Positions 8,762-17,488 of a DNA stretch of 64,000 bases are shown here, in pieces. The translations under genes were made by a program, and so were the position numbers. The first letter of the stretch is position 1. Each line of letters begins with the position of its first letter. A model generated the notes under the pieces. The model did not search any database, was not told the DNA's origin, and worked only from the letters and a program-made list of their open reading frames with translations. The stretch is from Metabacillus crassostreae (lineage in GTDB: Bacteria > Bacillota > Bacilli > Bacillales > Bacillaceae): NCBI RefSeq assembly GCF_016908395.1, contig NZ_JAFBDU010000004.1, positions 248,001 to 312,000 on the forward strand, written 5' to 3'.

Positions 8762-8818
8762 TTGAAAAACTATTTTATATTTTGGATGCAAATTTTCAAA
8801 CGGGGAGGTGATTCATGA
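8762..8818 (+). CDS. putative 18-residue leader peptide
   Basis: TTG-initiated frame of 18 codons with a GGGGGG purine run 7 nt upstream; its TGA stop (8816-8818) overlaps the ATG of the next gene (8815). It contains the ribosome binding site of that gene. The arrangement suggests translational coupling. It is speculative because so short a frame can arise by chance. Confidence 0.35.
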   Translation: MKNYFIFWMQIFKRGGDS

Positions 8819-9255
8819 TGTGGTATGCGTATACAAGTATTGTAATATTTTTGCTATTCCTCCTATTTATGCCGAAACACTTAACACTTAAAGAAATATA
8901 TTATTCTGCAGGTATTTTAGGTTTTGGTGCATGGATAGGTGATGCGCTAGTAGGTGATGTGTTTAAAGCATTTCAACTTGGTCCTTCTCGTCAAACCTAT
9001 CTAATTGATCATATTTTTATATCATTTGTTCCTCTAGCGATTGGTATTATATACCTCAATTTTTTAAGTGTGAAAAAATCTATTCTTTTTAAATGGGGGT
9101 GGGTAGTTTTTGCGTTTTTATGTGAATGGGGTGCTGTAGCATCGGGATATATGATAAATAAAGGATGGCAAACATGGTATTCTATACCTGTTTTTATTTT
9201 TGTCTTTATATTTTATCTACCTTGGCATTTAAAGTTAATGAGAACATTGGAATAG
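8815..9255 (+). CDS. small integral membrane protein (CBO0543-like)
   Basis: A 146-residue protein with about five membrane segments and aromatic-rich loops (KGWQTWYSIPVFIFVFIFYLPWHLK). The pattern resembles the CBO0543-type membrane proteins of spore formers, and the protein at 48.3 kb is of the same general kind. Function is unknown. GGGGAGG lies 6 nt before the ATG pair at 8815/8818. Confidence 0.7.
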   Translation: MMWYAYTSIVIFLLFLLFMPKHLTLKEIYYSAGILGFGAWIGDALVGDVFKAFQLGPSRQTYLIDHIFISFVPLAIGIIYLNFLSVKKSILFKWGWVVFAFLCEWGAVASGYMINKGWQTWYSIPVFIFVFIFYLPWHLKLMRTLE

Positions 9256-9308
9256 TTCTTTTAAAAATACTAGCTTGTTAAGATAATCTAGTGATTCTGA
9301 GGTAAAGA

Positions 9309-9336
9309 AATAAGCTGACAAATTGTCAGCTTATTA
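9309..9336 (-). terminator. terminator of the MFS gene (perhaps bidirectional)
   Basis: Perfect 11-bp stem AATAAGCTGAC / GTCAGCTTATT with a 5-nt loop. On the minus strand it is followed by TTTCTTT. Its right arm overlaps the stop codon of the exporter gene. Confidence 0.65.
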
Positions 9337-10524
9337 ACTCATTGAGGAATTATTGCTTATGTTGTATGTTGACATGTTTTTTTGTTTAGAAACAGCGATC
9401 GAGATAAAAATTAGAAGTAACATACTACTAATAATCAGGAAATAACTGATGTTACTTGTATATTTGATAAACATTCCACCTAAATATGGTCCAGTCAAAC
9501 TACCTATACTAAAGGCAACCCCACATAATAGATTTCCTGTTGGTAACAGGTTTTTAGGCATAAGATCTGTCATATAGCTGATGCCTAGAGAAAATGTGGA
9601 TCCGACAACCATTCCTGCAATAAATAAGCATATTGTTAATCCAATTACAGAGCCTTCTAGGAAGCTAGCAGACGTAAAGCTTATAAATCCTAAAAATAGA
9701 ATTGAAAGTAAAACAGGTCTTCTTCCTAGTTTGTCACTTAATATGCCTAGAGGAAGTTGGAAAACTATTGCTCCTATTGCAAAAGAAAAGAGCAGTATTG
9801 AGATATTTGTTACATCTAAACCAATTCTTAACCCATAGACAGGGAAGCTACCATTCAATGATGCCTCCAAAAAACCATAACCAAAGGGTGGTAAAAAGGC
9901 GACCCAGCCATAACGCCATGCGTTACCAAATCGTCTCATCGTTTCTTTAAATGAGTTAACTCCGATTGTTTGCTCAGGGAAATCATTTTTTAGTATAAAC
10001 AAGAAAACCCAACCGATAAAGCATAAAGCAGATGAGATGATAAATGGTAATGCTTCATTTATTTTAACTAATGGAGTGAGTAGTGGCCCCACTGCAAATC
10101 CAATACCAAAAAACAATCCATAGAGGGAAATGTTTCTTCCGCGATTCTTCTCAGAGGAGAATGTTGTAATCCAGGTTTGGGTTCCAAAATGCAAGGCGTG
10201 ATCTCCAATTCCAATTAATAATCGAAGTGCAAACCAAAACCAAAATGATTTCCACAACGGAAATAACCCTAAAGAAAGGGCAACGAGCAATCCGCCTAAG
10301 ATGATAATCGGTTTGTATCCGTACTTCCTTAAAGGTGCCTCCATAAAAGGGGAGACTAGTAGTATCCCTATATACATAGCAGTTGCGTTTAGACCATTTA
10401 GGTCAGACGATACACCACTATTTTCGAATATTACCGCGATAAGAGGCAGAAGCATTCCTTGGCTAAAACCCGAAATACCGACGATTGAAACTAATATCCA
10501 AAAACGAAATTGTTGGTTTTTCAT
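9334..10524 (-). CDS. MFS transporter, YfkF-like
   Basis: A 396-residue major facilitator with 12 predicted membrane helices. The MFS loop signature between helices 8 and 9 is visible as GILSDKLGRRP, and the N-terminal half has PFMEAPLRKYGYKP between helices 2 and 3. It is most likely a drug or metabolite exporter of the YfkF/YttB type. Location in the yfk block supports YfkF, but I cannot distinguish close MFS paralogues without alignment. Divergent from the OsmC gene. Confidence 0.85.
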   Translation of the reverse strand: MKNQQFRFWILVSIVGISGFSQGMLLPLIAVIFENSGVSSDLNGLNATAMYIGILLVSPFMEAPLRKYGYKPIIILGGLLVALSLGLFPLWKSFWFWFALRLLIGIGDHALHFGTQTWITTFSSEKNRGRNISLYGLFFGIGFAVGPLLTPLVKINEALPFIISSALCFIGWVFLFILKNDFPEQTIGVNSFKETMRRFGNAWRYGWVAFLPPFGYGFLEASLNGSFPVYGLRIGLDVTNISILLFSFAIGAIVFQLPLGILSDKLGRRPVLLSILFLGFISFTSASFLEGSVIGLTICLFIAGMVVGSTFSLGISYMTDLMPKNLLPTGNLLCGVAFSIGSLTGPYLGGMFIKYTSNISYFLIISSMLLLIFISIAVSKQKNMSTYNISNNSSMS

Positions 10525-10712
10525 ATTCTATACCTCAATTTTACAAATTTTCATTGAACCATATAAATAGTCTGTATTTCTAAGAAAGACAGTTAGCACA
10601 TTAATACTTTATAATGAAATGTAGGAATTAACAAGGTTAATGGGAAACCTTTAACTTTTCTATGATGGTGTTTTCGTATACAATATCGATAAAAAACAAG
10701 AGGTGTTAGAAT

Positions 10713-11096
10713 ATGCAATTTAATATGAAGAAGGATGTTGGTTTTACAACAAATACAGAATTTGGTGAATTACATATAGCTGGTGATGAGGCATATGGTT
10801 TTAGACCGTTTCAGTTGATGGTTGCTTCAATCGCAGTTTGTAGTGGTGGTGTATTGCGCAAAATTCTGGCAAAAAAAAGAATTGAAGTAGAAGATATCAC
10901 AATCGATACTAAAGTTGATCGAAATGAAGCAGAAGCAAATAAAATTGAGAAGATATACATACATTATCGCATTAAAGGTGACAACCTAAAAGAAAACAAA
11001 ATCCAACAATCCATCGAGTTAGCAAGTAAAAACTGTCCGATGGCTCAATCAGTAAAAGGCAGCATTGAAATAGAGGAAACATTTGAACTGATTTAA
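10713..11096 (+). CDS. OsmC/Ohr family protein
   Basis: A 127-residue OsmC-fold protein with both redox cysteines of the family: Cys43 in AVCSGGVL and Cys108 in KNCPMAQSV. Such proteins reduce organic hydroperoxides with lipoylated or dithiol donors. AGAGGTG precedes the ATG at good spacing. It has its own strong terminator, so it is monocistronic. The subtype (OsmC, Ohr or YhfA-like) is not resolved. Confidence 0.85.
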   Translation: MQFNMKKDVGFTTNTEFGELHIAGDEAYGFRPFQLMVASIAVCSGGVLRKILAKKRIEVEDITIDTKVDRNEAEANKIEKIYIHYRIKGDNLKENKIQQSIELASKNCPMAQSVKGSIEIEETFELI

Positions 11097-11102
11097 GATG
11101 AA

Positions 11103-11153
11103 GGGTCAGTCCCTCAACGCTTTACAGCGATGAGGGACTGACCCAGTTTTTTT
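11103..11153 (+). terminator. strong intrinsic terminator
   Basis: Long stem with arms GGGTCAGTCCCTCA and TGAGGGACTGACCC and an inner CGCT/AGCG pairing, followed by a run of Ts. The GGGTCAGTCCC core is of the kind that recurs in Bacillus intergenic palindromes (compare 32058 and 42731). Confidence 0.9.
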
Positions 11154-11571
11154 ATAAATCATATACTTCTGCTTTACTTGATGATTTTTCAAAGTAGCGG
11201 TAAGAGCTAGGTGTGATTTTTAGAAGTAGATAATTTGGATCATCTGCAGATGGAATCCAGTTTTTGAGATGGTCATTCCAGAACTTTTCTTTAAGCTCTT
11301 TTGATTCTTCTACAGATACTGTGCCTTCCACTTCAACATAAGGGTCGTCCCAGCCCTTGCACTCATTACCTAACAAAGCATGAACATTAGGATTTGCTTG
11401 TATGTCTTCAACTTTATGTGTTTCCTTATTTGTTGCTGTGTATAAAACTAAATCGTCATTGAAAAACATCATAAAACGAGAAAACGGTTTATTTTGTCTA
11501 ATTGTCGATAGTGTACCAACTTTGTGATTTTTAACAACCTCTAGTAATTTTTCCTTTAATTTATCACTCAT
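11152..11571 (-). CDS. ydaG: general stress protein 26 homologue, FMN-binding split-barrel (YdaG)
   Basis: A 139-residue pyridoxamine-5'-phosphate-oxidase-like protein. Key segments are VGTLSTIRQNKPFSRFMMF, LYTATNKETHKVEDI and PYVEVEGTVSV, close to the family of B. subtilis YdaG (about 140 residues). Such proteins bind FMN, F420 or haem; the stress function is undefined. ATG 11571 follows AAAGGGG at 10 nt. A possible sigma-B promoter lies upstream. Confidence 0.85.
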   Translation of the reverse strand: MSDKLKEKLLEVVKNHKVGTLSTIRQNKPFSRFMMFFNDDLVLYTATNKETHKVEDIQANPNVHALLGNECKGWDDPYVEVEGTVSVEESKELKEKFWNDHLKNWIPSADDPNYLLLKITPSSYRYFEKSSSKAEVYDL

Positions 11572-11637
11572 GATCAAAAAACCCCTTTCATATGATATAA
11601 GGTATTACGCTATGCTAAGCGTATGTATATAAATTAC

Positions 11638-11664
11638 GTACCCTTATTAATGTGCAATAAAAAC
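11638..11664 (-). promoter_or_regulatory. possible sigma-B promoter of ydaG
   Basis: On the minus strand, GTTTTT (11664-11659) and GGGTAC (11643-11638) are 15 bp apart. The boxes fit sigma-B loosely and the spacing is at the long limit. The known sigma-B control of ydaG in B. subtilis is the main support. Confidence 0.4.
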
Positions 11665-11842
11665 CTATTTTCATTCATTTGTTAATTAATTTAGTGAAAG
11701 TAGGCACTTATTTGCTATGAAATTTTCTTGATCATGATTAGATTTAATTGTGTAACTCTGTTAAACAAAACCAAATTTTATGACTATGACTCGAATGCAT
11801 GATGTGATATTATCTATATTTAGTGAATAGACTAATTGGGCT

Positions 11843-11965
11843 AAAAAAAGAGACTCTGTGCAAGGGCACAGAGTCTTACGTTTGTGTAGGACGAAACAGT
11901 AAACTAGAGATATTGGTAACGCTTGCAAAAGAGTTAAACCAAAATCTAAAATTACTCTTTTGTAT
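11843..11965 (-). ncRNA. candidate small RNA with its own promoter and terminator
   Basis: On the minus strand a sigma-A promoter (TTTACA, 17 bp, TATAAT) predicts a start near 11965. About 120 nt downstream is a perfect 11-bp terminator stem (AGACTCTGTGC / GCACAGAGTCT, loop of 4) followed by CTTTTTTT. A second perfect stem, CAAAAGAGT / ACTCTTTTG, lies near the 5' end. No plausible reading frame fits between promoter and terminator. I do not recognise it as a known Bacillus RNA. Confidence 0.6.
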
Positions 11966-11971
11966 AACTAA

Positions 11972-12000
11972 ATTATATGATATTTTTAGCATTTTGTAAA
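11972..12000 (-). promoter_or_regulatory. sigma-A promoter of the candidate small RNA
   Basis: TTTACA at 12000-11995 and a consensus TATAAT at 11977-11972, separated by exactly 17 bp, reading leftward. There is no protein gene on this strand before ydaG, 270 bp further and beyond a terminator. Confidence 0.65.
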
Positions 12001-12048
12001 TATTCAGCCTAAATTTAAATACTTAATTTTGAAAGGGAAATTTATTTT

Positions 12049-12654
12049 ATGAAAATTAGAATAGCATTTTATTTGATTGGTTTATTTCTAATGGGTTTCG
12101 GTGTTTCATTAACTATTAAAGCTGACCTTGGTGCAGGTGCATGGGATGCGTTAAATGTCGGACTTTCTAATGCAATGGGATTAACAGTGGGTAGTTGGGT
12201 TATTATTGTTGGAATTTTATTGATATTTATTAATGCGCTAATAGTAAAAGGAAGACCCAAGCTTTTTGCATTAATAACAATACTACTAATCGGATTTAGT
12301 GTTGACTTTTGGTTAATGTTTGTAATGACAAGTGTTGAGCTAGGCTCATTGTTTTCACGAATTCTGGCTCTTATTAGCGGAATTGTATTAATAGCTGTTG
12401 GCGTAGCAATGTATTTGCAAACAAACTTTGCAGCTAATCCTATCGATCAATTAATGCTGTCACTTCATGAGAGATTTAAAATGAATTTTATGGTAGCAAA
12501 AACAATTGGTGAAGTAAGTGCATTGATTTTAGCCTTTATTTTACAAGGTCCTATCGGGGTCGGAACCATTATCATTACATTCTTAATCGGGCCTTTTATT
12601 CAATATTTAAATGGACCAGTATCAAGAAGATATGAAATTTTAACAAAGCGATAA
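12049..12654 (+). CDS. yczE: YczE-family integral membrane protein
   Basis: A 201-residue membrane protein with five to six helices and the family segment IKADLGAGAWDALNVGL near residue 25. It belongs to the YczE/YyaS/YitT-like group (COG2364). B. subtilis YczE affects secondary-metabolite production; the molecular role is not established. GAAAGGG precedes the ATG. Paralogues are common, so the exact gene name is tentative. It is 66 bp upstream of yfkD. Confidence 0.75.
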   Translation: MKIRIAFYLIGLFLMGFGVSLTIKADLGAGAWDALNVGLSNAMGLTVGSWVIIVGILLIFINALIVKGRPKLFALITILLIGFSVDFWLMFVMTSVELGSLFSRILALISGIVLIAVGVAMYLQTNFAANPIDQLMLSLHERFKMNFMVAKTIGEVSALILAFILQGPIGVGTIIITFLIGPFIQYLNGPVSRRYEILTKR

Positions 12655-12720
12655 AAAATTGGATAAACAGCTTCACTCTTGAAAACACTAGGAATAAGCA
12701 TTATGAAAGGAGTCATCATG

Positions 12721-13515
12721 ATGAAAAAAGCTATGCTCGTTTCTTTAGTTTTGCTTTTATCTCTTAGTTTTTCAAGTGCTGTTTTAGCAGAGGGTAAAAC
12801 TGAAAAGCCCAAGATGCCTAACTCTGTAATGGATATATCAAAAGAAAACACATATCCAAATCCAACACAGGATTTGCCGTTCCTACAGCCTAGTGAACTT
12901 ACTCAACAATTAATTGACACATCTAATGTGACAATCGAAAACCCTGACTTGATTCGTATTCTAAATGAATCAACAATATCAGATGCACCGTTGGCATTTG
13001 GCTACAGAGCAACAATTTACCTAGGGCAATGGGCTTTAAATTATGAGTCTACAGAAACAGCAACTAATTGGGAGTACCAAAAAATTAATACAAATTATCA
13101 AGACAACCGTGGTGGGAAATCACAAGTGCAAATTCACTATAAACAAGAAGCACAAAAGGCAATCAAAGGTGGCTTAACAGCAAAAGTTCCAGAAGCAGAT
13201 GATGTAAAGAAACTAATGCTATTAAAAGCAATGAAAAAAACCAACCTGCCACTTTCGTTTGAAACAATCATAGGTGCTGGCACGAAAAAGGATCAAGTGT
13301 ATAATATTCCATCAAAAAAGCTTGGCTACTTATATGCCTATGCACCAGCAGTTAATGAAAAAGGAAAAGTCACTTATGGTGAAGTTTATTTAGTGTTAAA
13401 AGGTAACAAAAAAAGTATCGTTGTCAAAAATATAACCTCACAAGGAATTGGTGCTTGGATTCCACTACAAGACCATGCATCATTTGGATTTGTGACATCA
13501 GATCAACCGAAATAA
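12721..13515 (+). CDS. yfkD: secreted/lipid-facing stress protein YfkD
   Basis: 264 residues, identical in length to B. subtilis YfkD as I recall it. A typical signal peptide (MKKAMLVSLVLLLSLSFSS, cleavage near AVLAEG) predicts export. The mature part has no motif I can assign a function to. ATG 12721 is chosen because AAGGAG lies at 12707-12712; an adjacent ATG at 12718 is possible. Its place in the yfk block supports the name. Confidence 0.85.
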   Translation: MKKAMLVSLVLLLSLSFSSAVLAEGKTEKPKMPNSVMDISKENTYPNPTQDLPFLQPSELTQQLIDTSNVTIENPDLIRILNESTISDAPLAFGYRATIYLGQWALNYESTETATNWEYQKINTNYQDNRGGKSQVQIHYKQEAQKAIKGGLTAKVPEADDVKKLMLLKAMKKTNLPLSFETIIGAGTKKDQVYNIPSKKLGYLYAYAPAVNEKGKVTYGEVYLVLKGNKKSIVVKNITSQGIGAWIPLQDHASFGFVTSDQPK

Positions 13516-13519
13516 TGGT

Positions 13520-13549
13520 GGTGCCTGTCACTTCTCGGATTTTGTCGAA
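13520..13549 (-). repeat. dispersed 30-bp repeat, copy A
   Basis: GGTGCCTGTCAC, a spacer with CTCGG, then TTGTCGAA. It is one arm of the element found at six loci in this window (see 32209, 34032, 36395, 41154, 45751). It lies 5 bp after the yfkD stop codon and directly before the terminator. Confidence 0.85.
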
Positions 13550-13585
13550 GCTCATTTGAGTCAAAACTCAGATGGGCTTTTTTGT
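13548..13585 (+). terminator. terminator of yfkD
   Basis: Stem AAGCTCATTTGAGT / ACTCAGATGGGCTT with a CAAA loop and a T tail. The 260 bp that follow up to 13849 hold no gene I can support. Confidence 0.85.
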
Positions 13586-13849
13586 ATTGGAGGTACTTTA
13601 TCAGATAGGTTATTTCTAAGGTGAAAAATTACTTGTTAAAGTAATATTGTTAACAAATAAAAGGCAGAGTATTGGTTTGGGAAATTGTCACCTAAGGTGT
13701 ATTAGTAATGTTTCTTTCTTCTTTATTTATCTATCTATCTTCTAGAGATAGCATATTATCCTTCGTGTTATAGCAAATAATAGCTGTATAATAATAGAAG
13801 TTAAATTAATAGTGATAAGCTGGAACTACTAATTAATACTGGAGGTCTC

Positions 13850-14701
13850 ATGGATAATAAAAAGGATGCTTTACTGAGTTTAGAAGCAAAGTGGCAGGAA
13901 GGAATTAGAGATTGGGAAGGAAATCTCCCTGAAAGGATGGTTAATGACCAGAGTGAAGAGAGGTTCTGGCAAGAATTATTAAAAAAGAAGAACAACGCTG
14001 GGGAACCTGATCCTTATGCTGTTGAAGTGATGAAATATGTGACGAGTCTTTTATCTGATGAAGATGATTTACTTGAAATTGGACCAGGCTGGGGAAATTA
14101 TACGTTCTCTTTAGCAGAACAAGTAAAAAAGCTTACATTAGTTGATAGTTCTTCAGTGATTCTGGATTTTTTAAAGCAACTATTACATAAACGAACTATT
14201 ACGGATGTAGAGTTTATCCACGAAAAATGGGAGCATATAAATCTAAGTAAAGACTATGATGTGATATTTGGGTTCAATTGCTTCTATCGAATGTTTGAAA
14301 TTAAGAAAGCTTTACTTTCTATACACAAACATTCAAAGCGCTTAGCGATCATTGGGATGACGACAGGTCCTATTCAACCCCATTACCTAGAGCTTCATCG
14401 TGAATATGGCTATGATGTGAAATTTCCACGGAAGGATTATATTGATTTGCTAAATTTATTATACAATCTAGGGATCTATGCAGATTGTAAGGTTATTCCG
14501 TTAACTAGGAAGCAAGAATATTCAACATATGAAGAATGCCTTGAGAAAAATATGAGTAAAATTTTAACCAGGGATATTGATGTTTCATTGGTTGAGGATG
14601 TTCTCAGTAAATATATTGTACATGAAAATGGAAGATACATTTATCAGAACGAATATAATGCTGCGGTTATTAGTTGGAGACCTGATCAATTTTCGATATA
14701 G
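13850..14701 (+). CDS. class I SAM-dependent methyltransferase
   Basis: A 283-residue protein. Motif I of the Rossmann-type methyltransferases is LLEIGPGWGNYTF (about residues 76-88) and the acidic ribose ligand lies in LTLVDSS. The N-terminal 60 residues and C-terminal 80 residues are family-specific extensions. The acceptor is unknown. TGGAGG precedes the ATG. It is monocistronic, followed by a perfect 15-bp hairpin. Confidence 0.75.
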   Translation: MDNKKDALLSLEAKWQEGIRDWEGNLPERMVNDQSEERFWQELLKKKNNAGEPDPYAVEVMKYVTSLLSDEDDLLEIGPGWGNYTFSLAEQVKKLTLVDSSSVILDFLKQLLHKRTITDVEFIHEKWEHINLSKDYDVIFGFNCFYRMFEIKKALLSIHKHSKRLAIIGMTTGPIQPHYLELHREYGYDVKFPRKDYIDLLNLLYNLGIYADCKVIPLTRKQEYSTYEECLEKNMSKILTRDIDVSLVEDVLSKYIVHENGRYIYQNEYNAAVISWRPDQFSI

Positions 14702-14751
14702 ATTAGTAGGATGTATCTAAGTGGAGGTATTCTGTAGCATGCACTTAATGA

Positions 14752-14790
14752 TTATGTAATTGAAGCTAAGATGCTGCTTCAATTACATAA
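14752..14790. terminator. 15-bp perfect hairpin between convergent genes
   Basis: Arms TTATGTAATTGAAGC and GCTTCAATTACATAA with a 9-nt loop. It lacks a good T run on either strand, so it may be an imperfect bidirectional terminator or an mRNA 3' stabiliser. Confidence 0.5.
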
Positions 14791-14834
14791 ATGAAATCTA
14801 TAAAAATACCTCAGTATAATGTTTGAGTCAATTC

Positions 14835-15683
14835 TTAATGAGGTAAACGTTCTGCTGTTTCTATTAATAATCTTTCTTCAGCAAGTGTAATACTTTCATC
14901 ATAAAGAACCTTTGCCAAGACTCTTCTTGTTTCTTTCGATGCGGTCCAATAATATTGATCATCAACAAGGCCGATGACAGTATATTCATATCCACGGAAG
15001 CTTGCATTTATTGATGTTAAACCAAAGAGCTGAAAAGGCTCAATCAATTCATTAGTAGAATCTTTTTTAAGAAAATGATGGTGTTCCTCATTCATTTTTT
15101 CACAGGCTTTTTCTAATACAGACCAAACGTGATCAGGGTCTTCTCTATAACTAACAACAACTCGTTCAATCACTCTCATTCGATCAATATTATAATTCTG
15201 TATTTGTTTAATTTCTCCGTTACTTATCGTTAAAAGCTTTCCACTCCATTCACGGATTTTTAATGAGCGTAAACCGATTTCTTCCACTGTTCCGTTAAAC
15301 GTATTATTTATCGTAATAAAATCACCTTGGTGAAGCTGCTTTTCGTAAATTAGAAACAATCCAGCTAAAATATCTCGTATAAGACTTTGGGCACCAAAGC
15401 CAATAATAATACCGGCAACTCCAGCTCCAGCTAATATCGATCCGAAATTATCAACAAATTGAGAAATGATAAACAAAATTAATCCAATTGTAGCTGTATA
15501 TCTTGTTAATGAACGAATCATACTTTCAATTGTCTTTTCTTTTCGTTCTTCAATAAAGCTAGAATGCTGAAAAAACTTCTTTACAAGCTTATTAATAAAA
15601 AACACACTTATCGTTAAAATAACAGCTACGATTACAATGTCGAAAAAAACAGATTTCTCCATAAACGTTTTAATTTGATCCAT
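14835..15683 (-). CDS. yfkC: MscS-family mechanosensitive channel YfkC
   Basis: A 282-residue small-conductance mechanosensitive channel of the short type. Two to three membrane helices precede the pore-lining segment (GVAGIIIGFGAQSLIRDILAG) and the beta domain (QGDFITINNTFNGTVEEIGLRSLKI). It releases osmolytes on hypo-osmotic shock. It starts only 9 nt after the yfkAB stop with AAGGTGAG in the gap, so the two genes form an operon. Confidence 0.9.
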   Translation of the reverse strand: MDQIKTFMEKSVFFDIVIVAVILTISVFFINKLVKKFFQHSSFIEERKEKTIESMIRSLTRYTATIGLILFIISQFVDNFGSILAGAGVAGIIIGFGAQSLIRDILAGLFLIYEKQLHQGDFITINNTFNGTVEEIGLRSLKIREWSGKLLTISNGEIKQIQNYNIDRMRVIERVVVSYREDPDHVWSVLEKACEKMNEEHHHFLKKDSTNELIEPFQLFGLTSINASFRGYEYTVIGLVDDQYYWTASKETRRVLAKVLYDESITLAEERLLIETAERLPH

Positions 15684-15692
15684 TTTCTCACC

Positions 15693-16814
15693 TTATATCA
15701 TCGATTTTCTTTTTGTGAAATCTACATCCTGATAATAGCTATTCTTTACTAGAATATTGGGTCCTAGACATTTTACTGCAGGGCAATGGCAGCTAAGTGA
15801 TTTTGCTAATGAAGAATTTGTCCATTGATCATAAGCTGATTGTAGAGTGTTGTGTTGAATATTACCTAATGCCGGTGCATCACCAAAGTCAGTAACAATA
15901 ATTTCTCCATTGAAAATATTCACATTTAAACGTGAACGTCCATCAGGATCATTTCGTACAGTCACATTTTTCGTCTCTTGAAGACGTTTAATGAGATCTA
16001 GATCTTCTTTATTTGAACTACATGCATAGAAAGGCAGAGTGCCAAACAACATCCAAACATCTTCATCACGTATATCCAATAACTGATGAATAGCCTGGCG
16101 CATTTCTTGTAGTGATAGTGTTTCAAGTGAACTTGCGAAATCACTAGGGTACATAGGATGAATTTCGTGACGCTGACAATGCATTTCTTCAACAATTTGT
16201 TTATGAATTTTCTCAATATAAGGAAGTGTGCGTTTATTTAGCATTGTTTCAGCAGAAACGATAACACCGGCTTTAACAAGAGCTTGACTGTTTTCAATCA
16301 TTCTTTGAAATAGTGCAGCTCTTTGCTGATAGGTTGGTTTTCGGTCCATAACGGCAAAGCCTACTTCAACAAATTCATCAATCGTTCCCCAATTATGAGA
16401 AATATGTAAAACATCTAAGTAGGGTATAATTTTTTCATAGCGTTTTAAATCAAGTGTTAAATTTGAATTTATTTGTGTACGAACACCACGTTCATGGGCA
16501 TACTTTAATAGAGGTACAACATATTGATCAACTGATTTTAACGATAACATTGGCTCTCCACCTGTAATACTTATCGAACGAAGAGTAGGGACTTCATCAA
16601 GTCTTTTTAGAAGTAAATCGATTGGTAGTGCATTTGGATCTTTTGGCTGTAGAGTATATCCAACAGCACAGTGCTCACATCGCATATTACAAAGCGTAGT
16701 TGTTGTGAATTCAATATTCGTCAATGTCATTTTTCCATATTGCTCAACATCTAAATAAGCTTCCCATGGATCAAATGAAGCTGTAATTGGTGTTACTGAT
16801 TTTGTTGCATTCAT
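15693..16814 (-). CDS. yfkB: radical SAM protein YfkAB
   Basis: A 373-residue radical SAM enzyme. The [4Fe-4S] motif is CNMRCEHC (Cys42, Cys46, Cys49). GGEPML is the SAM-binding GGE motif, and the C-terminal part has extra cysteines (SCHCPAVKCLGPN) that could hold an auxiliary cluster. B. subtilis YfkA and YfkB correspond to one longer polypeptide such as this. Substrate is unknown. AAAGGAG precedes the ATG; yfkC follows in the same operon. Confidence 0.88.
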   Translation of the reverse strand: MNATKSVTPITASFDPWEAYLDVEQYGKMTLTNIEFTTTTLCNMRCEHCAVGYTLQPKDPNALPIDLLLKRLDEVPTLRSISITGGEPMLSLKSVDQYVVPLLKYAHERGVRTQINSNLTLDLKRYEKIIPYLDVLHISHNWGTIDEFVEVGFAVMDRKPTYQQRAALFQRMIENSQALVKAGVIVSAETMLNKRTLPYIEKIHKQIVEEMHCQRHEIHPMYPSDFASSLETLSLQEMRQAIHQLLDIRDEDVWMLFGTLPFYACSSNKEDLDLIKRLQETKNVTVRNDPDGRSRLNVNIFNGEIIVTDFGDAPALGNIQHNTLQSAYDQWTNSSLAKSLSCHCPAVKCLGPNILVKNSYYQDVDFTKRKSMI

Positions 16815-17088
16815 TGTGTTACTCCTTTAAATTAAAAATATCATATAGTAAGGTTAATATAACTTGAGAATTTATCGTAACTAGTAGGAATTTGTTGCTT
16901 TCCACTTTACATTTTATCATGAACCTTGTTTAATGAGCGCTTTTCTATAGTGTTGTTTTTTAAAAAGAAAGTTATTTCTATAAAAGTTGAGGTAACCTAT
17001 GTTACCTATGATAAAAAAGAGTAATGTGAAAAGTTGTAAAACTAAAGATCTTCGTCTACGATTATTTTATCTGAAGGGAGAGAGGAAC

Positions 17089-17283
17089 ATGGGAAACGCA
17101 GTACATGATAAAGATTCACAACTATCTTATTTGAAGAATCGTTTAAATATGTTTTTAGAGGTAATTGATTCAATGGATCCTGAATCTACAGATGTAGATG
17201 ATATAGATCGATTAATTCAAATGCTTGATGACTTGGAAATAAAGCAAAATCAGTTTAAAAAAGATTGGAAAGACGAGGAATAA
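17089..17283 (+). CDS. SE1561-family small protein
   Basis: A 64-residue acidic helical protein (MGNAVHDKDSQLSYLKNRLN, then DVDDIDRLIQMLDDLE). It matches the SE1561 family of small Bacillales proteins of unknown function. GGGAGAGAGG precedes ATG 17089; the longer open frame to 16999 has no ribosome binding site. Its own terminator follows. Confidence 0.75.
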   Translation: MGNAVHDKDSQLSYLKNRLNMFLEVIDSMDPESTDVDDIDRLIQMLDDLEIKQNQFKKDWKDEE

Positions 17284-17314
17284 GCCTGACAAAATAAGTT
17301 GGGCTTTTTCTTTG
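17282..17314 (+). terminator. intrinsic terminator
   Basis: Stem AAGCCTGAC / GTTGGGCTT with two G-U pairs and a TTTTTCTTT tail, overlapping the stop codon of the small gene. Confidence 0.75.
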
Positions 17315-17459
17315 ACGTAAAATTTGATTCGTAAAAGTCTTCAAGATTATCAATAGACGTTAAAACTAGCAGTCGAATTGTGTATGCCCTTTAAAGAAGA
17401 ATGCAGTTATTTATCTTTTAAGATAAGGTTAGGATAATATGAAAAAAGCTAAAAAAATA

Positions 17460-17488
17460 TTGACTTATTTTTAATACAATAGTAATAT
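17460..17488 (+). promoter_or_regulatory. promoter of the 5S-tRNA operon
   Basis: TTGACT (17460-17465), 17 bp, TAATAT (17483-17488). It lies about 110 bp before the 5S gene. No 16S or 23S sequence is present between the preceding gene and 5S, so this promoter probably drives the whole stable-RNA array. Confidence 0.6.

Noticed and set aside
11925-11945. Possible cre box GGTAACGCTTGCA
   Set aside because: It fails at fixed positions of the CcpA consensus and lies inside the candidate small RNA.
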